Assembly: GCF_005503365.1 (NCBI RefSeq)
Contig: NZ_SCML01000020.1
Coordinates: 1 to 64,000, forward strand
Source of the DNA: Hydrogenophaga sp. 2FB
GTDB taxonomy: Bacteria > Pseudomonadota > Gammaproteobacteria > Burkholderiales > Burkholderiaceae_C
Length of the DNA: 64,000 nt
Reading direction: 5' to 3'
Made by a program: the position numbers and the translations under genes. Of this stretch, positions 54,045-64,000 are shown one piece after another. Every line of letters begins with the position of its first letter. Within the stretch, counting starts at the first letter, position 1. Under the pieces are notes generated by a model. The model saw only the letters and a program-made list of their open reading frames with translations. It was not told the origin of the DNA and made no database searches.

Positions 54045-56438
54045 ATGAACAAGCGCTCGCCGCAGTCTGCGGTACTGGCGGTTCGCACCGTCCCCGATGC
54101 GCGCGAGGGCCGCGGCCCGATCGCGGGCGAGGGGCGTGTGTTCGTGCCGCACGGTTTGCGCCAGGCGCCTGTGCTCGACCTCATGTGCTCGCACTTCGTG
54201 CTCACGCTGGCCGCGCGCCAGGGCCCGCGCTTCAATGTGCGGCGCGACCTCAACACCTTGCTCTCGCTCGCCGGCCGGCACCTGGTGTGGCCGCAGACCG
54301 TGCTGCTGCGCCTGCGCGAATTCCTGCAGCGCCGTTGCAAGGACAACGAACTCTGGAGCGGCCACGATGGCCTGACCACCAACGCCTTCATGGAACGCTA
54401 TGGCGTCTGGCGCGGCCCTTATGAAGAAGGCACGCTGTTCTTCTACCTGGACGAGTACGCCAAGGAGTCGCCGAAAGACCTGCTGTCGGTCCTGGCGGTC
54501 ACCGGTGAATGGCTGAGCCACTCGTTGAAGAAGCAGTCCACGCTGGTGGAAAAGAACATCGATGCGCTCGCCGGCCTGCTGCAGCTCAATCGCGCCGAGC
54601 GCGCGCTGCTGCTCTACGGCACGCTCGCGCGCTACCAGCGCGACCTGCGCTCCATTCTGGTCGAGTTCAAGGTGAACAACGCACCCGAGGCCTATGCGGC
54701 GATCGCCGATGTGGCGGGTGTGAAGGCCAGCGAGGTCGGCGAAGCGCTGCGCGCCGGCTCGCGCCTGGAGCGGATCGGCATGGTGGAGAACCTGATCTCC
54801 GAACACAACATCACCGACCTGGCCGACCTGATGAAGGTCAGCGAAAAACTGCCGCCGGTGCTGATGCGGGAGTACCGCACGCAGAGCGAGCTGATGGCGG
54901 TGTTCACCCGACCCGCCGCGCGCTCGGCGCTGAGCGAAAAGGACTTCGACTACGTGGGCGAAGACGTGCGCCTGCTCTGCGGCCTGCTGCGCGAAGCGGT
55001 GGCGCGCAAGGAGCCGGGCGTGAACGTGCTGCTCTACGGCCCGCCCGGCACCGGCAAGACCGAACTGGCGCGCGTGGTGGCCAACGCCGCCGGCCTGGAA
55101 CTGTTTGAAGTGGAGTACGCCGACCGCGACGGCAACGCGCTCTCTGGCCGCGACCGCTACCGCTCGCTGCAGATCGCGCAGGTGTTCCTCAAAGGCACGG
55201 CGCATTCGGCGTTGCTGTTCGACGAAGTGGAAGACGTGTTCCCGCCGATCTCCAGCGAGGCCGCGCAGATCATGGCGCGCGCCGAACACGTGGCCGCGCC
55301 GCACACCGGCAGCGTGAGCGGCAAGGCCTGGGTCAACCAGATCCTGGAAACCAATGCCGTGCCCACGCTGTGGGTGACCAACCGCATCGAACAGATCGAC
55401 CCGGCGTTTCGCCGCCGCTTCGCCTACCACCTCGAGCTCAAGAGCCCGCCGCCCGGCGCGCGCGAGCAACTGGTGCGCAAGACGCTGGAGAGCGCGCCGG
55501 TGTCCGACGCGCTGGTGGCGCGGCTGACCGAACGCAAGGGCCTCACGCCTGCGCAGATACGCACCGCGCTGCGCTTCGCGCAACTGGCCGCGAGCCCCGC
55601 CAAACCCAAGGCCCGGCGCAGCAGCAAGGCGCCGCTGTTGCTGGACGACCTCATCGAGCGCCAGCTCAAGAACGCCGACCTCGCCCTGGGCCGCAAGCCC
55701 GATCTGCTGCAGCGCCCCAGCGTCACGCAGTACAGCCTGGACATGCTCCACATCGAGACGCGCCACGAACTGCCGCGCGTGATCGCCGCGCTCAAGGCGC
55801 GTGGCCACGGTTGCCTGTGTTTCCATGGCGCACCCGGCACCGGCAAGACCGCGCTCGCCGAGCACATCGCGCAGCAGCTGGAGCGCCCGCTGATGATCCG
55901 CCGCGCGAGCGACCTGATCAGCAAATTCGTGGGTGAAACCGAGCAGCAGATGGCCGCGATGTTCCGCGAAGCCGAGGCCGAGAAAGCCGTGCTGTTGCTC
56001 GACGAGGCCGACAGCTTCCTGCAGGACCGCCGCGGCGCGCAACGCACGTACGAAGTGACCGAAGTCAACGAAATGCTGCAGGGCATGGAGCGCTTTGCCG
56101 GCATCTTCATCTGCACCACCAACCTGATGGACAGCATCGATCAGGCCGCGTTGCGGCGCTTCACGTTCAAGATCCGCTTCAAGCCGCTGACGTCGGCGCA
56201 GCGCCAGAAAATGTTTGTGGTCGAAGCGCTGGACGGCGACGCATCGAAACTGGAGCCGGCACACGCCGCGCGGCTGACCAAGCTCGATCAGCTGTGTCCG
56301 GGCGATTTCGCGGCGGTGAAGCGGCAGGTGGAAATTCTGGCGGAAGCGCTGGCGCCAGAGGAGTTCATCGCTCAGCTCGAAGCCGAGCACCGCATCAAAC
56401 CCGAGGTGCGCGAAGCCCGGGGCATCGGCTTTACCTGA
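54045..56438 (+). CDS. Tandem AAA+ ATPase of unknown function
   Basis: 797 residues with two AAA modules. A mostly helical N-terminal region of about 310 residues has no recognised domain. Module 1: Walker A GPPGTGKTE at residue 332, Walker B LLFDEVED with Asp near 393, sensor VTNRIEQIDPAFRRRF with an Arg finger. Module 2: Walker A GAPGTGKTA at 595, Walker B LLLDEADS near 653, sensor TTNLMDSIDQAALRRF. Both modules look catalytically complete. AGGAGG lies eight bases before the ATG at 54045. It resembles no Clp, Lon or FtsH layout and has no protease or Zn domain. Not recognised beyond the AAA family. Confidence 0.88.
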   Translation: MNKRSPQSAVLAVRTVPDAREGRGPIAGEGRVFVPHGLRQAPVLDLMCSHFVLTLAARQGPRFNVRRDLNTLLSLAGRHLVWPQTVLLRLREFLQRRCKDNELWSGHDGLTTNAFMERYGVWRGPYEEGTLFFYLDEYAKESPKDLLSVLAVTGEWLSHSLKKQSTLVEKNIDALAGLLQLNRAERALLLYGTLARYQRDLRSILVEFKVNNAPEAYAAIADVAGVKASEVGEALRAGSRLERIGMVENLISEHNITDLADLMKVSEKLPPVLMREYRTQSELMAVFTRPAARSALSEKDFDYVGEDVRLLCGLLREAVARKEPGVNVLLYGPPGTGKTELARVVANAAGLELFEVEYADRDGNALSGRDRYRSLQIAQVFLKGTAHSALLFDEVEDVFPPISSEAAQIMARAEHVAAPHTGSVSGKAWVNQILETNAVPTLWVTNRIEQIDPAFRRRFAYHLELKSPPPGAREQLVRKTLESAPVSDALVARLTERKGLTPAQIRTALRFAQLAASPAKPKARRSSKAPLLLDDLIERQLKNADLALGRKPDLLQRPSVTQYSLDMLHIETRHELPRVIAALKARGHGCLCFHGAPGTGKTALAEHIAQQLERPLMIRRASDLISKFVGETEQQMAAMFREAEAEKAVLLLDEADSFLQDRRGAQRTYEVTEVNEMLQGMERFAGIFICTTNLMDSIDQAALRRFTFKIRFKPLTSAQRQKMFVVEALDGDASKLEPAHAARLTKLDQLCPGDFAAVKRQVEILAEALAPEEFIAQLEAEHRIKPEVREARGIGFT

Positions 56439-56457
56439 GCGCAGGCGCGGCGGGCCT

Positions 56458-56802
56458 TCAGTGCATCAGGGCCATCGGGCCCGTGGGCAGTTCGTCCGAC
56501 GAATAGTCGGGGTGGTGGGTCATGAAGAAGCGCAGCTTCTGGTCCAGGCGGGACAGGCGGACGGTGGCCACGCTTTCGCAATGGTGCTTGGAGATCAACT
56601 CGAACAGCTTGCTGCGCATGAACCACAGGTCTTTGGGCGTCAGGCAGGACGCCAACGCCGACTGCAAACGGGTGCGCACCGGGTCCTTGATGTCGGCCAT
56701 CGCTTGGTGAAATTCGTCGACAAGAAAGTCCAGCTCCAGCACCTGCGTGTCGTGGTACTCGGCTTTCTGGGTCTTGCCAAACCATGGCAACTTGAAAAAC
56801 AT
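56458..56802 (-). CDS. Conserved protein of unknown function (114 aa)
   Basis: 114 residues, no membrane segment. It begins MFFKLPWFGKTQKAEYHDTQ and is helix-rich with TPKDLWFMRSKLFELISKHH, ending SSDELPTGPMALMH. GGGAG lies seven bases before the ATG. It converges on the tandem-AAA gene 19 bases away. No family recognised. Confidence 0.75.
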   Translation of the reverse strand: MFFKLPWFGKTQKAEYHDTQVLELDFLVDEFHQAMADIKDPVRTRLQSALASCLTPKDLWFMRSKLFELISKHHCESVATVRLSRLDQKLRFFMTHHPDYSSDELPTGPMALMH

Positions 56803-56964
56803 GAAGCGCTCCCGTCGATGTCCGGGCCGAGGAGGAACCCCCCGGCTACATCAGAAACATCGGCTTGAGGGGCGACGGCTTGAGCGGCTGCCTGGGGCTG
56901 ACCGACGGGCGGTCGGCACATTCACACCTTGGTTGTCAGGGGCGAATGCAGGCTGCGGATCGCC

Positions 56965-58878
<1,914 letters not shown>

Positions 58879-58882
58879 GGGC

Positions 58883-59302
58883 TTACATCTGCTCCCATGG
58901 CAGGCCATCAAAACGCCAGCCATTGATGCTGGAGCGTTTGAAGGCATCGTTGAGCTCGCCCTCGAAACCGTGCAGCACGTGCGCCACGTCGCGGAAGCCG
59001 GCGGCCTCGAGCGCCTGGCCCGCATCCAGCGTGCGCTTGCCACTGCGGCAGATCAGCAGCACCGGGCGGTCCTTGCGGCCCGCCTCTTCTTCCACCGCGG
59101 CCGCAAAACGCGTCGGGTCGGGCGTGAGGTCGGGGTATTCGTACCAGGGGATGTTCTCCACGCCGGGCGGGCGACCCACATAGAGCGATTCGATTTCCAT
59201 GCGCACGTCCACGAACAACGGGGGTTCTTCGCCGCGGGCGGCGCGCGACTCGCGTTCGGCCTGCAGCCAGGCCCAGGCCTGCTGGGGCGTGAGGTGTTTC
59301 AT
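58883..59302 (-). CDS. Rhodanese-domain protein
   Basis: 139 residues. The catalytic Cys loop is [13 protein letters not shown], with [19 protein letters not shown] and the [18 protein letters not shown] tail typical of single-domain rhodaneses in this group. It transfers or binds sulfane sulfur. Expected to be cotranscribed with recQ (four-base gap). The start [10 protein letters not shown] is chosen; a longer frame adds untypical residues. Confidence 0.9.
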   Translation of the reverse strand: MKHLTPQQAWAWLQAERESRAARGEEPPLFVDVRMEIESLYVGRPPGVENIPWYEYPDLTPDPTRFAAAVEEEAGRKDRPVLLICRSGKRTLDAGQALEAAGFRDVAHVLHGFEGELNDAFKRSSINGWRFDGLPWEQM

Positions 59303-59382
59303 GCCGGGTATTGTCGGGGAATTCGCAGGGCCACCGATCTGGCGGGCGGCCGGGCGCGGGGGGGCTTTCATACAATCCCGGC

Positions 59383-60429
59383 ATGAACGCCCCTGCCTAC
59401 ACCCGCGCGCAAGCGCTGCCCGAGATCCTGAAGCAACGCATCGCCATCCTCGATGGCGCCATGGGCACCATGATCCAGCGCTTCAAACTCGGTGAGGCCG
59501 AGTACCGCGGTGAGCGCTTCAAGGACTTCCACAAGGACGTGAAGGGCAACAACGAGCTGCTCAGCCTGACGCGCCCCGATGTCATTCGCGACATCCACGA
59601 GGGCTACCTGGCCGCTGGCGCCGATTTGATCGAGACCAACACCTTCGGCGCGACCACCATCGCGCAGGACGACTACGAAATGGCCCATCTGGCGCGCGAG
59701 ATGAACGTGGCCTCGGCGCGGCTCGCCCGCGCCGCCTGCGACAAGTTCAGCACGCCCGACAAACCGCGCTTCGTCGCGGGTGCCCTCGGCCCCACGCCCA
59801 AGACGGCGAGCATCAGCCCCGACGTGAACGACGCGGGCGCGCGCAACGTCACCTTCGAGCAGCTGCGCGCGGCCTACCTGGAACAGATCGAAGGCCTGGT
59901 CGAAGGCGGGGCCGACGTGCTGCTGGTCGAAACCATTTTCGACACGCTCAACGCCAAGGCGGCGCTGTTCGCCATCGACGAATTCTTCGAGCAATCCGGG
60001 CAGCGCCTGCCGATCATCATCAGCGGCACCGTGACCGACGCCTCCGGCCGCATCCTCAGCGGCCAGACCGTGACCGCGTTCTGGGCCAGCGTGCGCCATC
60101 TGCAACCCCTGGCCGTGGGCCTGAACTGCGCGCTGGGCGCGGCCCTGATGCGGCCGTACATCCAGGAACTGGCCAAGGTCGCGGGCGACACCTTCATCAG
60201 CTGCTACCCCAACGCCGGCCTGCCCAACCCGATGAGCGACACCGGTTTCGACGAAACGCCCGCCGACACCAGCCGCCTGTTGCGCGAGTTCGCCGCCGAA
60301 GGCCTGGTGAACATCGTGGGAGGCTGTTGCGGCACCACGCCCGACCACATCGCCGCCATTCACCAGAGCGTGAACCCGCTGGCGCCACGCGCGCTCAAGC
60401 GCGATTACTTCTACAAAGAAGCGGCCTGA
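59383..60429 (+). CDS. Homocysteine S-methyltransferase domain protein (MetH N-terminal half)
   Basis: 348 residues equal to the homocysteine-binding module of cobalamin-dependent methionine synthase. It begins [15 protein letters not shown]; the three zinc cysteines are Cys249 (GLNCALG) and Cys315-Cys316 (GGCCGTT). The folate, cobalamin and reactivation domains are absent: the frame ends after YFYKEAA, and the next gene is on the other strand. In several Comamonadaceae MetH is encoded as two proteins; the second half is not in this window. Zinc site intact, so it is not a pseudogene remnant. Confidence 0.9.
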   Translation: MNAPAYTRAQALPEILKQRIAILDGAMGTMIQRFKLGEAEYRGERFKDFHKDVKGNNELLSLTRPDVIRDIHEGYLAAGADLIETNTFGATTIAQDDYEMAHLAREMNVASARLARAACDKFSTPDKPRFVAGALGPTPKTASISPDVNDAGARNVTFEQLRAAYLEQIEGLVEGGADVLLVETIFDTLNAKAALFAIDEFFEQSGQRLPIIISGTVTDASGRILSGQTVTAFWASVRHLQPLAVGLNCALGAALMRPYIQELAKVAGDTFISCYPNAGLPNPMSDTGFDETPADTSRLLREFAAEGLVNIVGGCCGTTPDHIAAIHQSVNPLAPRALKRDYFYKEAA

Positions 60430-60436
60430 ACGGTCG

Positions 60437-61060
60437 TCAGTCCAGATCCGGCACCAGCCGGTTGATTTCTTCCTGCATGCTCTGCACCAGCTGGCCGTAG
60501 AGCTGCAGCTTGCCGTCGGTTTCGCGCAGGCGCCGGCTCAGGCGCAGCGCCACCGCGCTCAGCAGCTTGGCGGCGGTGGTGGGTTCTTCGGCGATCATGG
60601 CTTCGAGCGCGGCGCGCGTGAGCACGGCGCAGCGCACGTCGGTGCTCGCCGTGCAGGTGGCCGAGCGGGCCGCGCCGTCCATCAGCGACATTTCGCCCAT
60701 GAGATGGCCCGGGCCGAGCACGTTCACCGTCAGCGGTGAGATGCGGCTCACCGTCACCGTCTCGACCGTGACTTCACCGTCGACCACCAGGGCCATGAAG
60801 CCGTCGTCGCCGCTGTTGCCGCTGGCACCCTGGCGGATGATGGCCTCGCCCTCGGCGCACTGGCGCATCTCCATGTAGCCCACCACCGTGAGCGCTTCTT
60901 CCTTGCTGAGCTGGATCAGCGCGTTGGCCGAGCGCAGGAAATGCGCGGCACGCTGCGCGGTGGCCGAGGCGTTGACACGGGCGCGCCGGACACTGGTGTG
61001 GCGCTTGCGGGCGGTGGCGACCTTGTCGGATGCGCCAAACAGAGCAGTGAACAGGGCCAT
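60437..61060 (-). CDS. Stand-alone cyclic-nucleotide-binding (cNMP) domain protein
   Basis: 207 residues. The cNMP fold is present (DGEVTVETVTV, PGHLMGEMSLMDGAARSATCTA resembling the phosphate-binding cassette), but no helix-turn-helix follows; the C-terminus is a helical LRETDGKLQLYGQLVQSMQEEI. So it is a probable signal-binding protein rather than a Crp-type regulator. The partner is unknown. The start MALFTALFGAS is favoured over an upstream Met in the divergent LysR region. Confidence 0.82.
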   Translation of the reverse strand: MALFTALFGASDKVATARKRHTSVRRARVNASATAQRAAHFLRSANALIQLSKEEALTVVGYMEMRQCAEGEAIIRQGASGNSGDDGFMALVVDGEVTVETVTVSRISPLTVNVLGPGHLMGEMSLMDGAARSATCTASTDVRCAVLTRAALEAMIAEEPTTAAKLLSAVALRLSRRLRETDGKLQLYGQLVQSMQEEINRLVPDLD

Positions 61061-61173
61061 CGCAAATACCCGGGAAAAGTGGACAAATGCAGTGATTGTC
61101 GTGTGTTCCGGGCTGGAGCAACACCTTGGCTCACCATCGTGGAGAATGCACCGACCTCTTCGCAGGAGCAACG

Positions 61174-62094
61174 ATGGAAATCCGCCAGCTTCGATACTTC
61201 CTCAAGATCGCCGATTTCGGAAGCCTCTCGAAGGCTGCGCAGGTGCTCTATGTGGCGCAACCCGCGCTCAGCCAGCAGATGACCCAGCTGGAAGCGGAAC
61301 TGGGTCAGCAACTGCTGCACCGCAAGTACAACGGCGTGCAGATGTCGGAGCAGGGCGAGGTTTTCTACCGACACGCGCAGAGCATCCTCAAGCAGATTGA
61401 CGAGCTGCCCAACATGGTCCGGCAGGCCGGGGTGGCGTTCACCGGGGTTGTGACGGTGGGCTTGCCGCAGAGCACCGCCGTGCAGTACGCCATGCACCTG
61501 CTCGACGCGGTGGGCAAGGCGCACGAGGGCGTTTCGCTGGAGTTCTTCGACGAGATCAGCGGCAACCTGTTGCGCGGCCTGGACAGCGGGCGTTTTGACC
61601 TCGCCGTGATCGTCAGCGACCAGGATGCGAAGCTTCTCGACGCCGAGCCGCTCATGGACGAAGAGCTGTTCCTCGTCGCCACCGCCGACAAGAAGTTGCC
61701 CGCCACGGTGAACGTGTCCGACCTGAGCAAGCATGTCCTGGCGCTGCCGGGCGTGCACCACGGCGTGAGGGCGCTGGTGGAAGAGGCCGCGCGTGCCGTC
61801 GGCAGCCCGTTGCCCCGGCCCTTCATCGTGGCCAACTCGATGAGCATCATGCGCAAGGCGATCGAGAGCGGCGTGGCGGCGGGCATCATGCCTTGGGCGG
61901 CCGTGAGCGATCTGATCGCCACCGGCCACCTCCAGGCGGTGCCCCTGGTGCCCAAGCTGACCCGGCGTGTGCATGTGTGCAGTGCCAGGGATGGCTCGCT
62001 GTCCCTGGCCGCGCAAGCGGTGAAGCTTCTCTTGCTCGAAACCACGCGCGAGCGGGTCAGGAGCGGGGCGTGGCAAGGCGTCGAATTGTTATAG
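61174..62094 (+). CDS. LysR-family regulator (NAC/CBL/BenM-like)
   Basis: 306 residues. MEIRQLRYFLKIADFGSLSKAAQVLYVAQPALSQQMTQLE is the helix-turn-helix; the effector domain follows. AGGAG lies six bases before the ATG. It is on the same strand as and 106 bases upstream of the FAD-linked oxidase, which it may control. Confidence 0.92.
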   Translation: MEIRQLRYFLKIADFGSLSKAAQVLYVAQPALSQQMTQLEAELGQQLLHRKYNGVQMSEQGEVFYRHAQSILKQIDELPNMVRQAGVAFTGVVTVGLPQSTAVQYAMHLLDAVGKAHEGVSLEFFDEISGNLLRGLDSGRFDLAVIVSDQDAKLLDAEPLMDEELFLVATADKKLPATVNVSDLSKHVLALPGVHHGVRALVEEAARAVGSPLPRPFIVANSMSIMRKAIESGVAAGIMPWAAVSDLIATGHLQAVPLVPKLTRRVHVCSARDGSLSLAAQAVKLLLLETTRERVRSGAWQGVELL

Positions 62095-62200
62095 CCCTGA
62101 ACGCTACCCCTAGACGCAATCCGTATTTCTCATGGCGGGAGCCGCCTCCTAGACTGATTCCTGTCAACAACTGGAATACAGCGTGAAGGAGATCGACGCC

Positions 62201-63649
62201 ATGTCCGCAGTGCTCACCCCCCAACATCCTTCCACCATGGCCGACAGCGCAGACCGCTCCGGCCTGCCTCGCGCATTGGTCGAGTGGCTATCGAACATTC
62301 TCGGAGACCGTTTCACCACCAACGCCGCCGTGTGTCTGGAGCACGGATCCGACGAGTCGGCCTACGAGCCGTGCCCGCCTCAGGCCGTGGCTTTCCCCGG
62401 ATCCACCAACGAAGTGGCGCTGATCGTGCAGGCCTGTGTCGCGCACCGCGTGCCGGTCATACCCTTCGGCATCGGGTCGTCCATCGAGGGCCACCTGCTG
62501 GCGGTGCATGGCGGCGTGTCCATCGACATGTCGCGCATGAACCAGGTGATCGAAGTGCGGGCCGAAGACCTCACGGCCAAAGTCCAGGCGGGCGTGACCC
62601 GCGAGGCGCTGAACAAGGCGCTCGCGCACACCGGCTTCTTCTTCTCGGTGGATCCGGGCGCCAACGCCACCATCGGTGGCATGGTGGCCACGGCCGCGTC
62701 CGGAACCAACACCGTGCGCTATGGAACCATGCGCGACAACGTTCTGTCCTTGACAGTGGTCACACCGCAAGGGCAGGTAATCCGCACCGCGCGGCGAGCG
62801 CGCAAGTCCTCTGCCGGCTACTGCCTCACGCAGTTGTTCACCGGCTCGGAAGGCACGCTGGGCATCATCACGGAAGTGGTGGTCAAACTGCATCCGCAGC
62901 CCGAAGCCATTGCCGCCGCGGTGGTTCATTTCCCGAGCGTGGGCGCCGCGGTCGATACCGTGATCCAGGCCATTCAGCTCGGTGTGCCGCTGGCGCGCGC
63001 CGAATTGCTCGACGCCATGACCATCAAGGCCGTCAACCTGCACAGCAGGACCACGCTGGCGGTGGAGCCCACCTTGTTCCTGGAATTCAGCGGCTCGACG
63101 GCGCAAGTCGAAGAGCAGAGCGCGGCCTTGCAAAGCCTGGTGGAAGACAACGGTGGCGGTGACTTCCAGTGGGCCACGCGGCCCGAAGAGCGCAGCCGTC
63201 TCTGGACGCCTCGGCACCATGCCTATTTCGCCTGCCTTCAATTGCGCCCAGGCTGCCGTTCATTCACCACCGACGCCTGCGTGCCCATTTCGGTGCTGGC
63301 CGAATGCCTCACCGAAACCGTGGCCGACATTCAGGCCAGCGGCCTGCAGGCACCCGTGTTCGGCCACGTGGGCGATGGCAACTTCCACTGCCTGTTGCTG
63401 GTGGACCCCGGCAACCCCGAAGAAGTGAAGACCGCCGAAGCGGTGAGCGAGCGGCTGATGCGCCGCGCCATCCGGTACGACGGCACCTGCTCCGGCGAGC
63501 ACGGCGTTGGCCTGCACAAAATGCCGTATCTCGAAGAAGAGCATGGCGCGGCCACGGTAGACGTGATGCGCCGTATCAAGCGTGCGCTGGACCCGCTCAA
63601 CATCATGAACCCCGGGAAGGTGGTTCATGTGCAGGTCGGAGCCGCTTAG
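62201..63649 (+). CDS. FAD-binding D-2-hydroxyacid oxidoreductase (GlcD/DLD family), paralogue
   Basis: 482 residues, same architecture as the protein at 13387: VPVIPFGIGSSIEGHLLAVHGG, GANATIGGMVATAASGTNTV, GHVGDGNFHCLLL and TCSGEHGVGLHKM. It differs in the N-terminal 35 residues and in having Cys in YCLTQL. AAGGAG lies nine bases before the ATG at 62201; an in-frame GTG at 62183 would lack one. Its stop overlaps the pirin stop by four bases, tail to tail. A LysR gene lies just upstream, unlike the paralogue. Confidence 0.88.
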   Translation: MSAVLTPQHPSTMADSADRSGLPRALVEWLSNILGDRFTTNAAVCLEHGSDESAYEPCPPQAVAFPGSTNEVALIVQACVAHRVPVIPFGIGSSIEGHLLAVHGGVSIDMSRMNQVIEVRAEDLTAKVQAGVTREALNKALAHTGFFFSVDPGANATIGGMVATAASGTNTVRYGTMRDNVLSLTVVTPQGQVIRTARRARKSSAGYCLTQLFTGSEGTLGIITEVVVKLHPQPEAIAAAVVHFPSVGAAVDTVIQAIQLGVPLARAELLDAMTIKAVNLHSRTTLAVEPTLFLEFSGSTAQVEEQSAALQSLVEDNGGGDFQWATRPEERSRLWTPRHHAYFACLQLRPGCRSFTTDACVPISVLAECLTETVADIQASGLQAPVFGHVGDGNFHCLLLVDPGNPEEVKTAEAVSERLMRRAIRYDGTCSGEHGVGLHKMPYLEEEHGAATVDVMRRIKRALDPLNIMNPGKVVHVQVGAA

Positions 63650-64000
63650 CCCGGCAACGGAATCCATTCCTTGTCGTCACCCGGCGGCAGCGGGATGCGG
63701 CCAGCGGCCCAATCGGCCTTGGCTTCCTCGATGCGTTCCTTGCGCGAGGACACGAAGTTCCAGAAGATGTGGCGCTCGCCCAGGGGCTCGCCACCGAAGA
63801 CCATCAGTGTGGCCTTGGTGCGCGCGGTGATCACCGCATCGGTGTCGTCACCGAACACCAGCAACTGGCCCGGCACGTACGTCTCGCCCTCGTACTCGAC
63901 CTCGCCGCGCGCCACGTAAGCCGCCTGTTCGCTGTAGCCGCCCGGCAACGTCAGGCGCGCGCCCGGTTGCCATTCGGTGTGCAGATAGAACAGCGGCGAG
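63646..64000 (-). CDS. Pirin-family protein, 5' end cut by the window edge
   Basis: At least 117 C-terminal residues, from SPLFYLHTEWQPGARLTLP through EQAAYVARGEVEYEGE and FGGEPLGERHIFWNFVSSRKERIEEAK, typical of the pirin C-terminal cupin. The N-terminal cupin with the metal site is beyond position 64000. Some pirins act as quercetinases or transcription cofactors. Confidence 0.88.
   Translation of the reverse strand, partial: SPLFYLHTEWQPGARLTLPGGYSEQAAYVARGEVEYEGETYVPGQLLVFGDDTDAVITARTKATLMVFGGEPLGERHIFWNFVSSRKERIEEAKADWAAGRIPLPPGDDKEWIPLPG

Noticed and set aside
54030-56390. 786-residue minus-strand frame opposite the tandem-AAA gene
   Set aside because: Low-complexity composition and no ribosome-binding site; AAA motifs are on the plus strand.

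Overview
The window is one contiguous piece of a GC-rich bacterial chromosome. Gene content and order point to a betaproteobacterium of the Comamonadaceae (Hydrogenophaga/Acidovorax-like); that placement is an inference from recognised families, not from a database search. The signs are mnmG-rsmG-lysE-parA-hydrolase-parB with clustered parS sites, a Bug-type solute receptor, a split MetH, a PduO-type adenosyltransferase, a threonine deaminase with ACT domain, and an interspersed GC-rich repeat. I saw no rRNA, tRNA, prophage, insertion sequence or CRISPR array. The mnmG-rsmG-parAB block with parS sites suggests the left part lies near the replication origin.

Region by region. 1-4.7 kb: a lysyl-phosphatidylglycerol synthase/flippase (mprF) coupled to an AcvB/VirJ-type hydrolase, then an FMN reductase. 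4.7-10.4 kb: the partition and tRNA/rRNA modification block, with four parS-like 16-mers, two of them inside mnmG. 10.4-21.8 kb: mostly single housekeeping genes: YXWGXW protein, PhoD phosphatase, FAD-linked D-lactate/glycolate oxidase, cobalamin adenosyltransferase, zinc/cadmium P-type ATPase, hotdog thioesterase, AsmA-like protein and UraA permease.

22-32.8 kb is catabolic. A Bug receptor is coupled to an aromatic FAD monooxygenase. Facing it is a seven-gene minus-strand operon: TetR, ABC receptor, ATPase, two permeases, a cyclase-family hydrolase and fumarylacetoacetase. Divergent from the TetR gene is acetoacetyl-CoA synthetase. The shared intergenic region carries two 17-bp direct repeats, 21 bp apart, that look like the TetR operator. 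Fumarylacetoacetase releases acetoacetate and the synthetase activates it, so the two units make chemical sense together.

33-40.6 kb is a second catabolic island. A MarR regulator and flavin reductase are read leftward. Read rightward are a NicX-like 2,5-dihydroxypyridine dioxygenase, a coupled alpha/beta hydrolase (candidate N-formylmaleamate deformylase), a beta-lactamase-fold serine hydrolase, an acyl-CoA-dehydrogenase-fold protein lacking the usual catalytic Glu position, and an M14 peptidase. This suggests breakdown of a pyridine ring compound. 40.6-47.6 kb holds D-tartrate dehydratase with a divergent LysR regulator, a D-amino-acid dehydrogenase with a divergent ArgP-like regulator, a universal stress protein, a metallophosphoesterase and another LysR.

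47.7-64 kb: a membrane protein of unknown function, GTP-dependent PEP carboxykinase, a 47-residue membrane protein, a PaaI-type thioesterase, a CmpX-like channel, threonine deaminase, a large tandem-AAA ATPase of unknown role, RecQ with a rhodanese, the homocysteine-methyltransferase half of MetH, a stand-alone cyclic-nucleotide-binding protein, and a LysR gene followed by a second FAD-linked oxidase. The window ends inside a pirin gene. The best candidates for undescribed biology are the TetR/FAH/AacS unit with its twin operators, the NicX island with its unusual acyl-CoA-dehydrogenase-like member, and the tandem-AAA protein.
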